Part shown: positions 52,701 to 62,720 of the stretch, piece after piece | Layout: the number at the start of each line of letters is the position of its first letter | Numbering within the stretch: position 1 is the first letter of the stretch | Origin: Opisthocomus hoazin | Taxonomy: Eukaryota; Chordata; Aves; Opisthocomiformes; Opisthocomidae | Direction of reading: 5' to 3' | Assembly (NCBI RefSeq): GCF_030867145.1 | Contig: NC_134418.1 | Span: 7,126,802-7,190,801, forward strand | Length of the DNA: 64,000 nt | The notes under the pieces: model-generated | Database searches by the model: none | Told to the model about the DNA's origin: nothing | Seen by the model: only the letters and a program-made list of their open reading frames with translations | Program-made: the position numbers and the translations under genes

Positions 52701-55700
52701 ACAGTTTAAAAAATTAATGTAAAGATCTCATGTGTCTCAGGCACAGCAGATAAATAAACACATCTCGAAGAAACACCCCAATCCACAGATCTCACAGGAT
52801 ATAATAGGAAGCTACTGAACCTACTACAGGATCAGTTTTCTTCTAGACAGTTCCCTGAAGACAAGTCAGAACGTCATGTTTAACTTCAATGAGGTGCCAG
52901 CAAAATTTGGATTAATGAGGGCCCAATTAATTCTTGCCCTGCAAGCTACCCACTTATCTCAGACTCTGTTTGTATTTGAGCTGTGTGAAACTTTTGCTTC
53001 CTGACCTGCGGAAACAGCTCTGAACAGTTCAGCCAACCAGTCTCAAATTTTCCTCGACGGATGAGAAACAAACAGCCCGTAAAGGACCTGACTGTGAACA
53101 TCAGATCCACTCTTCCTTGTGATAACATTTATCCTCTATAAAGTGTGGCATACTTAAACTGATGTCCCACCAACAGCTGCAATGCTGTATGACCCATTCT
53201 GTGGGCAAAATAATAAATACAAAAGGCTTGCAAGCTCCTGACCACGTCACCGCATCAGTTTACAACCTTCGTGCCTCTACTCGAACATCACTTTAGTGAT
53301 GTTTAGCTTTAGTCGGAAAAAATTTACATTCTTCTGTGCTTTACTTCCAGCTTATTATTTCAAAATACAAGGAGGATCTTACCTCTGAAGGTCGCTCCTT
53401 CCTCAAAGATCATTCTACCTGAAGAGTTCTTCCTTCAGCGACACAGACTTAGCAGCCTTCAACTGCACAGGAAGGCTAATTTAAGCAGCCCAGAAATGCT
53501 TCCCTGCCATTCCGGATCCAAACCCTTCATGCGAAAAAATAAAATCCCCAAAATATCTCTTTCTTCGAAAGATTTAAAAAGCTACCACTTTTTCCATAAA
53601 GTTTGTTCCGTTCTCACTTCGTACTTTAGAACACCTTTGGTTTCAGCAGCACGTTAGAGTCCAGCACCTGGTGTTTCACGGAAACACAGGTGCATCGGAG
53701 CGGCAACCCGAGAACAGAAGCAAACTGTAACCCCTCGACTGCCCCCTGAGCAACACGCTAAGCGAAAGAAATCCCGACAAAAGCTATAATCACAGGCAGC
53801 AGGTAATGACCTACCAGCCACTTCTTCTAGACACCTTTCCTTCTGCGTCCTAACTCTCAACCCCTGCTGCTGATGCCAACAGCGAAGCCAGCCTTCCGTC
53901 ATCACACACCAGAACTTGCTCGTCTCTAGAAAAGTAAACAGCCTCTCCTCGGCCCTGCAAGCCCCAGCCGAGGAAGCTTTCACAGCATTTTTGCAACAGC
54001 CATAGCTGTTAAGGAAAAACAAAAATAAAAGATAAAACATTTTTGCCTCCCTCCAGTCCCATGAAGCTGACGATCCCCTCCCGGGCAAACGGCTAACAGG
54101 GCTCTGTTTTTCCTAGTGAACGACTGAGGAGTAATAGGATGAAAACAGTCCCTTCAGCGCACGTTCACTAACTCAACTCTACGCATCCTGAATTAAAAAT
54201 GAAAATTTCACTCAACTATTACATAAAGCTCGCCTCCTAAAATTATTTCAGGAATAATCGTTATTTCTCGGTTGCTATTTCATTTTTCTGATAGACACTT
54301 AACAATCACATGAAAGATCTTCAATAACTGTCTCATGACTTTTGCCAAGACAAAATGCTCAGAGCTTATGCAACAAGCAAATGGAAACACGCATTCCCCA
54401 GTAAACAGAGAGGTTAAAATACACTCTTATTAAAAGCCTTTTTTTTTTTGCAAGAAAAGCCATTAAGCCAAAACCCAAGCAACTTACATGCGTAACTGTT
54501 TTTACCCCAAGCAAATATGTGAATTACTGTCCCTTAACACTTACTGTAGCAGAAACCAACTGCAATAAAGCAATGAAAATGCCTACACAGGAAAAGCCAT
54601 CAGAGCCGTAAGGGAAAAGACTTCCCTCTGCACCCATTTCTTTCAGCTTTGATTAAACTATGAGCTACTTCTAATAAATCAGCAGAAAAAAACCTGCAGA
54701 CTGTCCTTCCAATAAATCAGTGTTCACAGAACACCACAGACCAACAGCTTCTCTCTGTATTGTGTACGTACAGTCATAAGGAAAAAAAAAATAACACACG
54801 GCACGGGGAAGAGTCCAAAGCCAAGTTTACTCCGCCAGACACATTTATACCATCCAAGAACAGGCAATCCTGCCTTGGCTGCTCCAGGTGGCGAGATATA
54901 TTAAGAAAAACAAACTTTGCCTTCCTATTCACAGGCCTTGGCATAGGGTTGTTCTGTCCTTAGATTTTAATACGAAAAAAGCTCAGGAAATTTTAAAAGA
55001 CTGTATGAGTAAGGAAAAGAAACCCAGTTTAAAGGTTCAAGCAGCTTCTAACAGTTTCTTTTCCTCCACCCACTTCTTTTTTATATCCTCTGACTATTTA
55101 AGGCCTTTTCATTCACTGTTGCTCCCAAATCTTGTCTTACAGAACTAATTTCTTCTTCAGCTGTATTTTCTCTTCTTTCCCTTTTTCATCCTATACACAA
55201 GCATATTTCTGCAGTTCAGACCCCTGAATCAGAGCATCACATTAAGATGTCTGGCTGCTTCCACTTCCCTCGATTTTCAGAAATACTCAGGATACAGTAT
55301 ACAACAGCTGCAAATACCTGTTCCTATTAGAAAGTTATAAACACCATGTTCAACAAAAAATAAGAATTTTACCACCTATGAAGCTAGCTTACCCTCACAT
55401 GCCAAAACAGAACAGAGTCCCCAGATGTTTGAGGGTAAGCTAACAACATACTGGCTTCATTGCAGAGTACTTAATAAAAGAAAGCTCAATTTGGGACACA
55501 CTCTGCTGGCACAGCATCACCACTTACTGGGTGAGGGCTGAAAACATGCCCAGGGCCTTCACAGCACAGTCCCAAAAACTCCTAATCCAAGTCTGGTCCG
55601 CAAACCCAATGAGGACCCTGAAGGAACTGCACACTGGAACTTTTTAACTGTATGATGAAGAGAGTAAAATCTCTGGCCCTGCAACAGGACTCTCACAGAC

Positions 55701-57065
55701 AAATCTTTACAGCCCCAGAGTCCCTCGCAGATCAATACAAGTGTATAGGGTCACGCCACGCAGCTTTCCAGGCCAGCTCAGCATCTCAGCTCGTGAAGAC
55801 ACGCGCTTTACCGACTGTCCTGAACGCACAAGCCCAAACTGTTTCGAACAGCACAAACCACATTTCTTGAAACACAGTGCAAAACAATGCCAAAAAGACC
55901 AAACGTTATTTCATCCCCAATTAATGCCTCGGAACCAGGGCTCTGTGTTTGCTCTCTGTGGAAATCGCTGTGTACACACGGCAGCTCTGGTACACTCGTG
56001 TTTATGTTCCTGGAATTACACGCACTTGGGAGTGAGCTCTGCACCTGTATTTGTACAAGAGTACAACAAACGTGTTTTTGTCTGAACCAAATAAAAACAG
56101 ATTCCGCAAAACAGTGAAATAGCACAGTTTGCTCTCAAAGTTTGGGCCCAGCAGTCTGCAAGTTCCCATTTTTTAATCCCTGAGCCATCACTCACTTCCT
56201 GCATGGCCCTGGGTAAAGCACTTCAGCTGTCTCACCATCCCCTCCCACTCCATCAATAAACACTGCATCGCCTCCACCTCGGGGATTTCGCAAGGTTTAA
56301 ACGCCCCGTGTTTACAGGGCGCTTCGGCCACCCAGCCCGCCTGCGCCAGTGCTCAACCCCAGCTGTAAAACACAGGCGAGACTTCGGAGGCCGTGTTGAC
56401 TTCCTGCTGAAGAGCGGCTTTACCCTCACCGCTTCCAAACCCAGCCACGTCAAAAGAAAACAACTCAGTGACTTAGGAGGGGGGGAAAAAAAAAAAGAAA
56501 TGGGGCAGGGGAATAAAGCAAGCAGGGCAGCCGTGCTGTTTATTTACTCCCCCTGGGGGTGACCAACCCCACCATAACTCCATAGAAAGGCGCAGAAGGT
56601 CTGGACACGGGGTCAGGCACAAATGCTCCTCTTCAGCAAAGCACGAGGGGGGGGGGGGGGGGGGGGGGGGGGGCGATACCTGCTCCCACCTTTCACTTCT
56701 CGCCGTCAGAAAGGCAGACAAAGCCCCCCAGCACAGACCTCCCCAGGGCCGGGAGCGCTCTCCAACCCCGAGGCTGAGGGGAAAGGGGGGCGGAGGGTTT
56801 CCCATCCCCCAAAGGCCCGAAGTTTGGGGCCTTTTCGCCCCGGAGGCAGGAGCCGGGCCCGGTCTCCTCAGGGAAGGGGTCGGGGGGGGGGGGGGGGGGG
56901 GGGGGGGGGGTGTCTCCACGTACTCTCGGTCTGGAGGATCTCCCGGCGCAGCCCGCCCGCGTACTGGATGAGCTCTTCCAGGCTGCGCTCGCAGAGCTGC
57001 CCGTAGCCCGAGAACTTCTGCAGCACCTTCTCCAGCTCCCGCTCCACCGTCACGCACTGGTCCAT
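31641..57065 (-). CDS. RMND5A: RMND5A, RING E3 subunit of the CTLH/GID ubiquitin ligase (nine coding exons)
   Basis: Exons on the - strand are 57065-56924, 52487-52345, 45236-45102, 44932-44832, 39237-39071, 38345-38180, 35491-35389, 33229-33075 and 31704-31641. All junctions are GT-AG and phases agree, giving 1176 coding bases: 391 residues, as in the human protein as I recall it. RMND5A pairs its RING with MAEA in the CTLH complex, which attaches ubiquitin in nucleus and cytoplasm. The N terminus is [21 protein letters not shown] LisH motif lies at about 114-146 ([18 protein letters not shown]), a CTLH motif at about 153-210, and a degenerate RING at about 336-377 with Cys336, Cys354, His356, Cys374 and Cys377 ([17 protein letters not shown], then KCPYCP). 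The ATG at 57065 has G at -3 and +4 and gives the conserved N terminus. The gene starts in a CpG-rich block. The paralogue RMND5B is excluded by near-identity to remembered RMND5A. Confidence 0.97.
31705..33074 (-). other. RMND5A: RMND5A intron 8
   Basis: This 1.4-kb intron has no recognisable repeat or gene. Confidence 0.8.
33075..33229 (-). CDS. RMND5A: RMND5A coding exon 8 (RING)
   Basis: The exon encodes [20 protein letters not shown] through LNKMFNGS plus two bases. It carries most of the RING: Cys336 and the Cys354-Gly-His356 core. The acceptor is TTTCACAG. The donor is GTAAGT at 33074, chosen over a GTACCA four bases later because only the first keeps SKLKC in frame. Confidence 0.97.
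33230..35388 (-). other. RMND5A: RMND5A intron 7
   Basis: This 2.2-kb intron has no recognisable repeat or gene. Confidence 0.8.
35389..35491 (-). CDS. RMND5A: RMND5A coding exon 7
   Basis: The exon encodes [20 protein letters not shown] through WNQKDELP. The acceptor is TTTCTGCAG; using a downstream AG instead would break the frame. The donor is GTGAGT. The match to remembered human sequence is exact over the part read. Confidence 0.96.
35492..38179 (-). other. RMND5A: RMND5A intron 6
   Basis: This is a 2.7-kb AT-rich intron with a poly-A run on the + strand at about 37381-37399. An antisense open frame near 36249-36572 has no recognisable features. Confidence 0.8.
38180..38345 (-). CDS. 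RMND5A: RMND5A coding exon 6
   Basis: The exon encodes (D)[19 protein letters not shown] through [13 protein letters not shown], with two bases of the next Ser codon. The acceptor is CCCTTGCAG and the donor GTATGC. Confidence 0.97.
38346..39070 (-). other. RMND5A: RMND5A intron 5
   Basis: This 725-base intron holds a poly-A run on the + strand at about 38880-38896 and nothing else recognisable. Confidence 0.85.
39071..39237 (-). CDS. RMND5A: RMND5A coding exon 5 (CTLH region)
   Basis: The exon encodes [20 protein letters not shown] through FALNHQK. The acceptor is TTCTTCTAG and the donor GTAAGT. The sequence is nearly identical to remembered human RMND5A ([20 protein letters not shown]). 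Confidence 0.97.
39238..44831 (-). other. RMND5A: RMND5A intron 4
   Basis: This 5.6-kb intron contains one CR1 copy at 43132-43692 in the gene's own orientation. T/G-rich low-complexity patches lie at about 43765-43825 and 40553-40585. No other gene is recognised. Confidence 0.85.
43132..43692 (-). mobile_element. CR1 LINE, 5'-truncated 3' fragment
   Basis: The + strand starts AATCACAGAATGGTAGGGG, the reverse complement of the CR1 3' end. Read on the - strand it encodes the ORF2 C terminus from [20 protein letters not shown] to KVLCSLL and stop. About 160 CR1 codons are still open, so the copy is not very old. It belongs to the same subfamily as the copies at 7.8-9.7 kb and 62.8 kb. Confidence 0.95.
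44832..44932 (-). CDS. RMND5A: RMND5A coding exon 4
   Basis: The exon encodes [20 protein letters not shown] and on to RPAL, with the final Glu codon split to exon 5. The acceptor is CCCCAG and the donor GTGAGT. It is separated from exon 3 by a short 169-base intron and begins the CTLH region. Confidence 0.95.
45102..45236 (-). CDS. RMND5A: RMND5A coding exon 3 (LisH)
   Basis: The exon encodes residues 96-140, [15 protein letters not shown] through AEELCQ, covering most of the LisH motif used for dimerisation within the CTLH complex. It is 45 whole codons between TTTCAG and GTAACG. Confidence 0.97.
45237..52344 (-). other. RMND5A: RMND5A intron 2
   Basis: This is the longest intron, at 7.1 kb. 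It looks unique and AT-rich. I recognise no gene, RNA gene or sizeable repeat in it. Confidence 0.8.
52345..52487 (-). CDS. RMND5A: RMND5A coding exon 2
   Basis: The exon encodes residues 48-95 ([17 protein letters not shown] to GKAIDK). The acceptor is TTTTGTCTAG and the donor GTATTT. Its end falls on a codon boundary. Confidence 0.96.
56647..56673 (+). repeat. 27-base poly-G run
   Basis: An uninterrupted run of 27 G on the + strand lies about 210 bases further into RMND5A intron 1 than the 29-base run. Confidence 0.9.
56882..56910 (+). repeat. 29-base poly-G run
   Basis: An uninterrupted run of 29 G on the + strand reads as C29 in the RMND5A pre-mRNA, starting just after the first splice donor. 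Its exact length may be unreliable, since such homopolymers are hard to sequence. Confidence 0.9.
56924..57065 (-). CDS. RMND5A: RMND5A coding exon 1
   Basis: The exon encodes residues 1-47, ending REILQTE, plus one base. The donor is GTACGT at 56923. The reading frame stays open upstream of the ATG to at least 57230, with a Glu-rich stretch, but I see no in-frame ATG there. A 29-base C tract in the transcript (G on the + strand, 56882-56910) begins 13 bases after the exon end. Confidence 0.96.
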
Positions 57066-57960
57066 AGCGCCCGGCACCGGGCCGCGCTGCTGCTGCTCTT
57101 CCTCTTCTTCCTCCTCCTCCTCCGCCGCCGGGCCCCCCTCGCTGCCCGCCCCACGCTCGCCGCCGCCCGCCAGCACCGTCCCGCCGGCGCGGCCCAGCCC
57201 GGCCCGGCCCGGCCCGCCGCTCCCTCCCAACTTCCCCGTCTCCTCCGGCTGCCGCAGTTGTGCGCAGGCAGCGCCTGGGGCAGCCGGGGACCTCGGCGGC
57301 GCCGGGGACAGGCGGCGCGGCGGGCAGCTTGGCCGGGGACCTCGCTTCCGGCCCGCGAAGGGCGGGGCTGCGAGTATCTCTCAGGCAGCGCGGCGGGCAG
57401 CCCCGGCCTGCCGGCGGGAGGAGGCCGCGGTGGGGCGGGCGGATTGCGCCTGCCGGTGCCCCGCCGTCCGGGGTGGCCCCGGAGGTGCCGGGCGGCGCTG
57501 GGTTTTAGGCTTTTCGGTTAGGCGGCCCGTGGGGAGAGCGGCTCCTTGAGGTGCTACGGTTCAGGCAGGGCGGTAGGCAGCTAAGAGCGGGGGCCTAAGA
57601 CGTGGGCGCTGTTGCCATGGCGACGAGGAGGCCGGTGCGGGGAGGTGGCGGGGCCGGGCCCAGGGCCGGGGGCTCCCCGGGAGGCCTCGGAGGGTCGGGA
57701 CGGCTCCTCTCGCTCCCCGGGCCGGGCTGCGCGACCCCTCGGGCCGGAGGCCGCGCTAGGGCCTACGGGGCGGAGGTAGTGTCAGCGCTGAGGTGACGCC
57801 CGGGCGGCGGGAAAGCGCGGCGGGGGCTCAGCGAGGGGCTTCGCTTCCAGCCGGGCCGCGCATCTCGCAGCCGCCCCAGACGTTTCAGGAGCACCTACCG
57901 AGAGCGGCTTTACACAGAGCCAGGGCCGCACTGAGAAGCCTGGCGTGCCGGAAACGGAGC
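56925..57960. promoter_or_regulatory. CpG-rich promoter block of RMND5A
   Basis: This GC-rich, CpG-dense block of about 1 kb runs from the first RMND5A coding exon through its upstream side. It contains GC-box-like GGGGCGGG words, no TATA box and an RFX-like site at 57611-57624. A CpG-rich, TATA-less start is typical of widely expressed genes. Transcription may initiate in both directions, but nothing in the sequence proves that. Confidence 0.75.
57611..57624. promoter_or_regulatory. RFX X-box-like palindrome
   Basis: GTTGCCATGGCGAC differs by one base from the ideal palindromic RFX site GTTGCCATGGCAAC. It lies about 550 bases upstream of the RMND5A ATG within the CpG-rich block. Confidence 0.45.
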
Positions 57961-58031
57961 ATTCAGCCTGTCATTAGCTTGTGAACTTGGTCGGTAAACT
58001 TCCTCCCGAGCTGTGTAAAGAGTGAAGTCCT

Positions 58032-58206
58032 GAGCACTGGCACAGTCTGCCAGGGAGGTTGTGGAGTCTCCTTCTCTGGAGATATTCAAGACCCGCCTGG
58101 ACAAGGTCCTGTGCAGCCTGCTGTAGGTGACCCTGCTTCGGCAGGAGGGTTGGACTGGGTGACCCACAGAGGTCTCTTCCAAACCCTGAACATTCTGTGA
58201 TTCTGT
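58032..58206 (+). mobile_element. CR1 LINE, short 3' fragment
   Basis: The copy starts GAGCACTGGCACAG and ends ATTCTGTGATTCTGT. It covers the end of ORF2 ([17 protein letters not shown]) and the 3' UTR of the same subfamily as the copies at 7.8-9.7 kb. Confidence 0.93.
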
Positions 58207-58611
58207 CCTGCATCTGACTGGCAAGCGTCCTGTAAGAGTGAGCTTGAAATAAAGGTCTCGGCTCGAATACCACTTGCTTACCATACTCCAATGTCAGTGT
58301 TCAAGCCAGATAGGACCCAGTGTTTTCTGCAGCACGGCACAACCAAAGCTCCTAATAAACTCGGACAAGGCTGACTGCAAAACCAGCGTTTTGTCTGAGT
58401 CTGGGACGGTGTCGCTTCATCTGCGCCCATAGTGCTGGAACAGGACAAGAAAATCAAGAAATCTGTACGTGTGTAGATGCTCATAGGTCACTGCCATTCT
58501 GTCAGATTTCGGCCCAAACTGCTGCCTTTGTTTGTATTCTTGCTCTTTGTGTAATCGTAGATGATGCTTAAAGACATGAACATATCTTCTCGTTTCTTAG
58601 GTCATTAGCAC
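58207..58611. other. unique intergenic sequence
   Basis: This stretch between two CR1 copies shows nothing recognisable. Confidence 0.6.
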
Positions 58612-59044
58612 AGAGGGCTGGAGTACCTCTCCTACAAGGACAGGCTAAGAGAGTTGGGGCTGTTCAGCCCAGAGAAGAGAAGGCTCCGGCGTGACCTTAG
58701 AGCAGCTGCCAGTGCCTGAAGGGGCCGACAGGAAGGATGGAGAGGGGCTTTTAACAGGGGTGTGTAGTGATAGGACAAGGGGGAATGGCTGTAAACTAAA
58801 AGAGGGCAGATTTAGATTAGATATTAGGAAGAAATTCTTCACCATGAGGGTGGTGAAACACTGGCCCAGGTTGCCCAGAGAAGCTGTGGCTGCCCCCTCC
58901 CTGGCAGGGTTCAAGGCCAGGTTGGACGGGGCTCTGAGCAACTTGGTCTGGTGGAAGATGTCCCTGCTCATGGCAGGGGGGTTGGAACTAGGTGATCTGT
59001 AAGGTCCCTTCCAACTCAAACCATTCTATAATTCTATGATTCTA
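58612..59044 (+). mobile_element. CR1 LINE of a second subfamily, 3' fragment
   Basis: ORF2 C-terminal sequence ([46 protein letters not shown]) is followed by a 3' UTR ending ATTCTATAATTCTATGATTC. It is closer to the copy at 22322-23520 than to the other group. The upstream part carries a small frame change, so the copy is a remnant. Confidence 0.93.
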
Positions 59045-62000
59045 ATTTTTTAAGTTTTTTAAATTCTTTATTGCTATGGGCTCCTTGGTCATCTCGGCAC
59101 ATTCAAGCAAGGTTTCCCTGTTTATTATTTTTTTGTAATTAAACAGAGCCTATCTTCTCCAGGGGGCAACAAATAGTTTTGCAATGTTGTAAAAAAAGAA
59201 AATACCAACTGTTTAGGAGAAAAAAAAAAGTGTTATGTTTCAAGGTTTAATTAATGTATTCTGCTCCTGTAGGCTGGTTTGGCCTCGGTTGATGTACATG
59301 CCTGTGCTGTTGACCACTGCACGTTTCTAGGCAAGGAAAATTGCCACGAGAGAGGAAGGGGTGATTCTCAGATACAACTGCAGGCTGCATAAAGCCCTGA
59401 GCAACCGGCTCTGGTGTCGCAGCTGACCCTGCGCTGAGCAGGAGACCGGACTTCATAAACCTCTTGAGCTCCTCTCCATCCTGAATTGGTGTCTGAATCA
59501 CTGCTGGATCACGTCGGGATTGCCTCACCCAGACAGCCAGAGCTTTAGCTGAGGTGTCCAATACTGGCCAGTAGATATTACAGAATAGCCCCTATGTATT
59601 AAATCTGCTTCTGGTAGGTCACTTGTAGATAGTAGGAAACATCTTCTGATTTAAAATTCCTCTACATACAACAAAAGAATGTCTGGGCTGCTGCTGCCTT
59701 GCTTTGAGACTCTCATACAGGCTTGCTGGTTTATTTAATATCAGAGAGTGACAAGTAGTCAAGGTTTCATATCACACACAAAAAATGTGTTGAGATGCAC
59801 CTGTGTTGTTGAAGAAGAACATCAGGAGTCTCTACGTTAGTGAACTCCTAACGATTGTATTTACAGAGGTGGCTGGCTCTTAGGAAAACTGGGTTTCAGG
59901 TAGTTTAAATATTAGTTCGCCACAATTTATCTTGATGTATGGCAGTATTAAAACTGTCCAAAACAAAAGGTATGATCATATTTTAACGTGGTGAGGGATC
60001 AAATTAAGGTTTTCAATCCTCGGTTTTACTGACTTCGAAATGACAATACTTTTCTTAACGTCCCCCGCAGAAGTCTGGAGGGTGGATTATTGTCCGTGTC
60101 CCCGGGCTGCAGCAGCTGCTGGTAGGAGAGGCTGGGGGAGGGAGGGGCAATCCCTGTCATTTATCGGCGGGCGGCAGAGGCTTCAGGTTTGGCTGGCTGA
60201 CAGGACAAGGTGGCTGTCCCAGTTCTCAGGATTTGATCTGATTCTCTCGTAAATCGTAGTAAAATATTTTTGGTGCCAGGATTGTTTAAAAGCAGATCCC
60301 TGCTTCAGGTTTGTGTTTAAAGGTGGAACATACCTTCTTCATTCTCTTGACATTTGTAATATTTGACTGTCTGATGACTCTTTAATGTTGTTAATTAGGC
60401 AGAGGTCTTTAAAAACATCGGCACATGTTGTCAGCCCAAATAAATTTTAACTCACTGCGAAGATATTTAGATTTTCCAGATAATTAAACCTCCCAGAACA
60501 GTTGTTTGCAGGTGACATGTCAAAGATGTTCTGAGTTGCAGCGGGAAACCAACAAGTGACGGCTGTCTCTACAAAGTGTAACATTTTCTGGTAGGGTCAG
60601 CTTAGCGAGTCAGGGATGTCACGGTAGGGAGGAAAGAGAGGACCGAGGAGCCTGGGAGAGGAACCGAGTCGGTTCAGGTTTTCTCTGCCAGGCCTTTGGC
60701 CAGCTCATTGCCTGCAGTTCTTGGTCATACCCATCCCCGCTCTTCATGTGCAGCTCGGCCCCTGTCCCGTCTCGTTGCCTGGGCGCTTCTGTGCTGGTAG
60801 CTGCGTTGCTTTTGGTCATTGTTGGGGGGGGTTCGAGCAGCGGTTTGAAACGTCATTTTTACTTTCCTGAAACGACTCCGGGGTTTTGAGTTTTGGCAGA
60901 TGATTAGCTTCGTCTCTGCAGGGGACTCGTCATCACTTACCACTGGGGAATGTTAAGAATTGATTTAACTCAGCCCGTGAGCATTAGGAAATGACATCCT
61001 GGTGACAGCCTCCCCAGCAGTTGGTGTCGCAAATAGTTTAGCTGTGAGCGTAGACGCGTAATTGCTGCCACGGGCTTTCCTGCCCGGGGAAGCGAGGGCA
61101 TCCCCGAATGAGCTACGGGGGAGCAACACGGGGGTCGGGTGGAAAGGGCTCTGCAGTGCTCATGGGAAACAACCAACCACCACCACCAACAACAAAAAAA
61201 ACCACCCAACTATGTTTTCTAACTAAAGTTAAATATACAAGGTTCCTCTTCAAACACCGAACTCCCATCTCTTGTTCACACCTATCACTTCACATACGCT
61301 CCAGCTGCTCACTTGAAACAAAAGGTGGAGAAATCAGGCAACTTCTCGCACGCGTGGTGGAAGAAGCGGCCCTTCACGAAGCTTCTGGAGAAGAGCTGTG
61401 TTCCTGGGGCGTGTTTTCAGGGCTCGGGCAGGGCCTGCCTCTGGCCCTCAGGACGGGCGATGGTACGCGTGCGTTTTGTTGGCAGTCTCGGCTCTGCCAG
61501 CTGCAGTAACAAAGCCACTCTCTTCTTCTCTTTTGCTGAGGGGAAAGGATTTGTGGCTTTGCAGCAGAGAGCACCGCGCCAGCCCGGCCTCTGGCGAGCT
61601 CCTTCACGGCCCGTGCCTCCCGGACGTTCTGTCCCTCCCGCCACTTGCCACAAACCCAGCCGAGCTCCTGAAATCCCTCTCTGTTTAACGGAGCAGCATC
61701 AGCAGAGGCAGGGCTTGCAGTCCACCTCTTTCCCACTTAAAAACTGTGAAGAATCGAGTTTTATACGGCTCCCGGTGCAAGGCACGACCATGACCAGCCC
61801 ACAAGGGCCTGGTTTGTGAGCAGCCGCTTCTGCGCTCCCTCCCCTGCGAGAACCCTTTCAAGAAACGAAATGAGCCCGTTGCCGAAGAAAACAGCATTGT
61901 GATTTTTCCTCTTGCAGGGGCCGTGGTGGCCGTGTGACAGAATGGGCTGAACTTGAGCGGCTTTGGGTTTTTTTTTTCCCTTTTCACATCGTATCAGCAC

Positions 62001-62720
62001 ACTGAGAACCCTGTAAATGTGTTTCCAAGGCTCTGAGGAGCGCGGCCGTTTAAATGCTTGCTACGGGTCAATGTTACTGTGTCTTTTTGGAATTCGCCAG
62101 TGCAGCACTACTTCAGCGTGTACGCTCTGGGGGGCTGACAGGGTTTTTAAAATTAAGCTGTGCTATTTTTGCGCTCATCTGTGTGAGCTGCCAATTTTCA
62201 CACAAATTATGGATTCTTAAAATAACGAAACATACAAAAGCAATGTTGAGCTTCCTTCAGAGGAGAGCCTTCTTCCCAAAGATGAAGCTTGATTTTAGTG
62301 CCTCTTTTACAGCAGATTACATCCCGTCTTCGCAGCCTAATGCTTTTTGTGTAGCCCGGGATGATTATTTGTGGATCCGCTTAAAACAAGGGATCCGCGC
62401 TGCGCTCAGGATGCTTCCGACGCGGATCCCTGGATTTCAACCTCAGATGTCGGAAGTCGCGCTGCTGCCCGCCGGTTGGGCACGACGAGCTCCCAGCGCT
62501 CGAGGGCCGACACAACGCAGCCCGCGCGGGGGGATTCCACGTTATCGTTTGCTGCGGCGGGCGCCAAGGCCTGCGGCATGGAGGGACTGTACGTACCCCC
62601 GCATGCAGCCTCCGTTGAACTGCCTTCAGACTGCCCAAACGCTCTTCCGACTCCCGTCCCGCTGGGTACATATTTTTCTTCCTGTGAGAAACGTCGAGGG
62701 GGCGTTGGCACCGCGCGGAT
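59045..62720. other. intergenic between RMND5A and RNF103, no gene recognised
   Basis: Mostly unique sequence. A CCA/CAA-rich simple repeat lies at about 61170-61205. From about 62370 the sequence becomes CpG-rich, and an inverted repeat GGGATCCGCG / CGCGGATCCC lies at 62390-62430. I see no supported coding exon. Confidence 0.6.

Larger units (their letters stand above)
52488..56923 (-). other. RMND5A: RMND5A intron 1
   Basis: This 4.4-kb intron starts GTACGT and ends TTTTGTCTAG. It holds two long G runs on the + strand near its 5' end (56882-56910 and 56647-56673), an imperfect hairpin at about 55385-55442 and a 9-bp-arm hairpin at 53284-53303. No gene or large repeat is recognised. Confidence 0.85.

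Noticed and set aside
53654-54088. 144-codon - strand frame in RMND5A intron 1
   Set aside because: No recognisable domain; intronic and not splice-consistent with RMND5A.
56473-57057. 194-codon Pro-rich frame on the - strand and its + strand counterpart
   Set aside because: Produced by the poly-G/poly-C runs and the shifted frame of RMND5A exon 1.
57602-57796. + strand frame in the RMND5A CpG-rich block
   Set aside because: Gly/Arg/Ala-rich translation of CpG-dense DNA with no splice or domain support.
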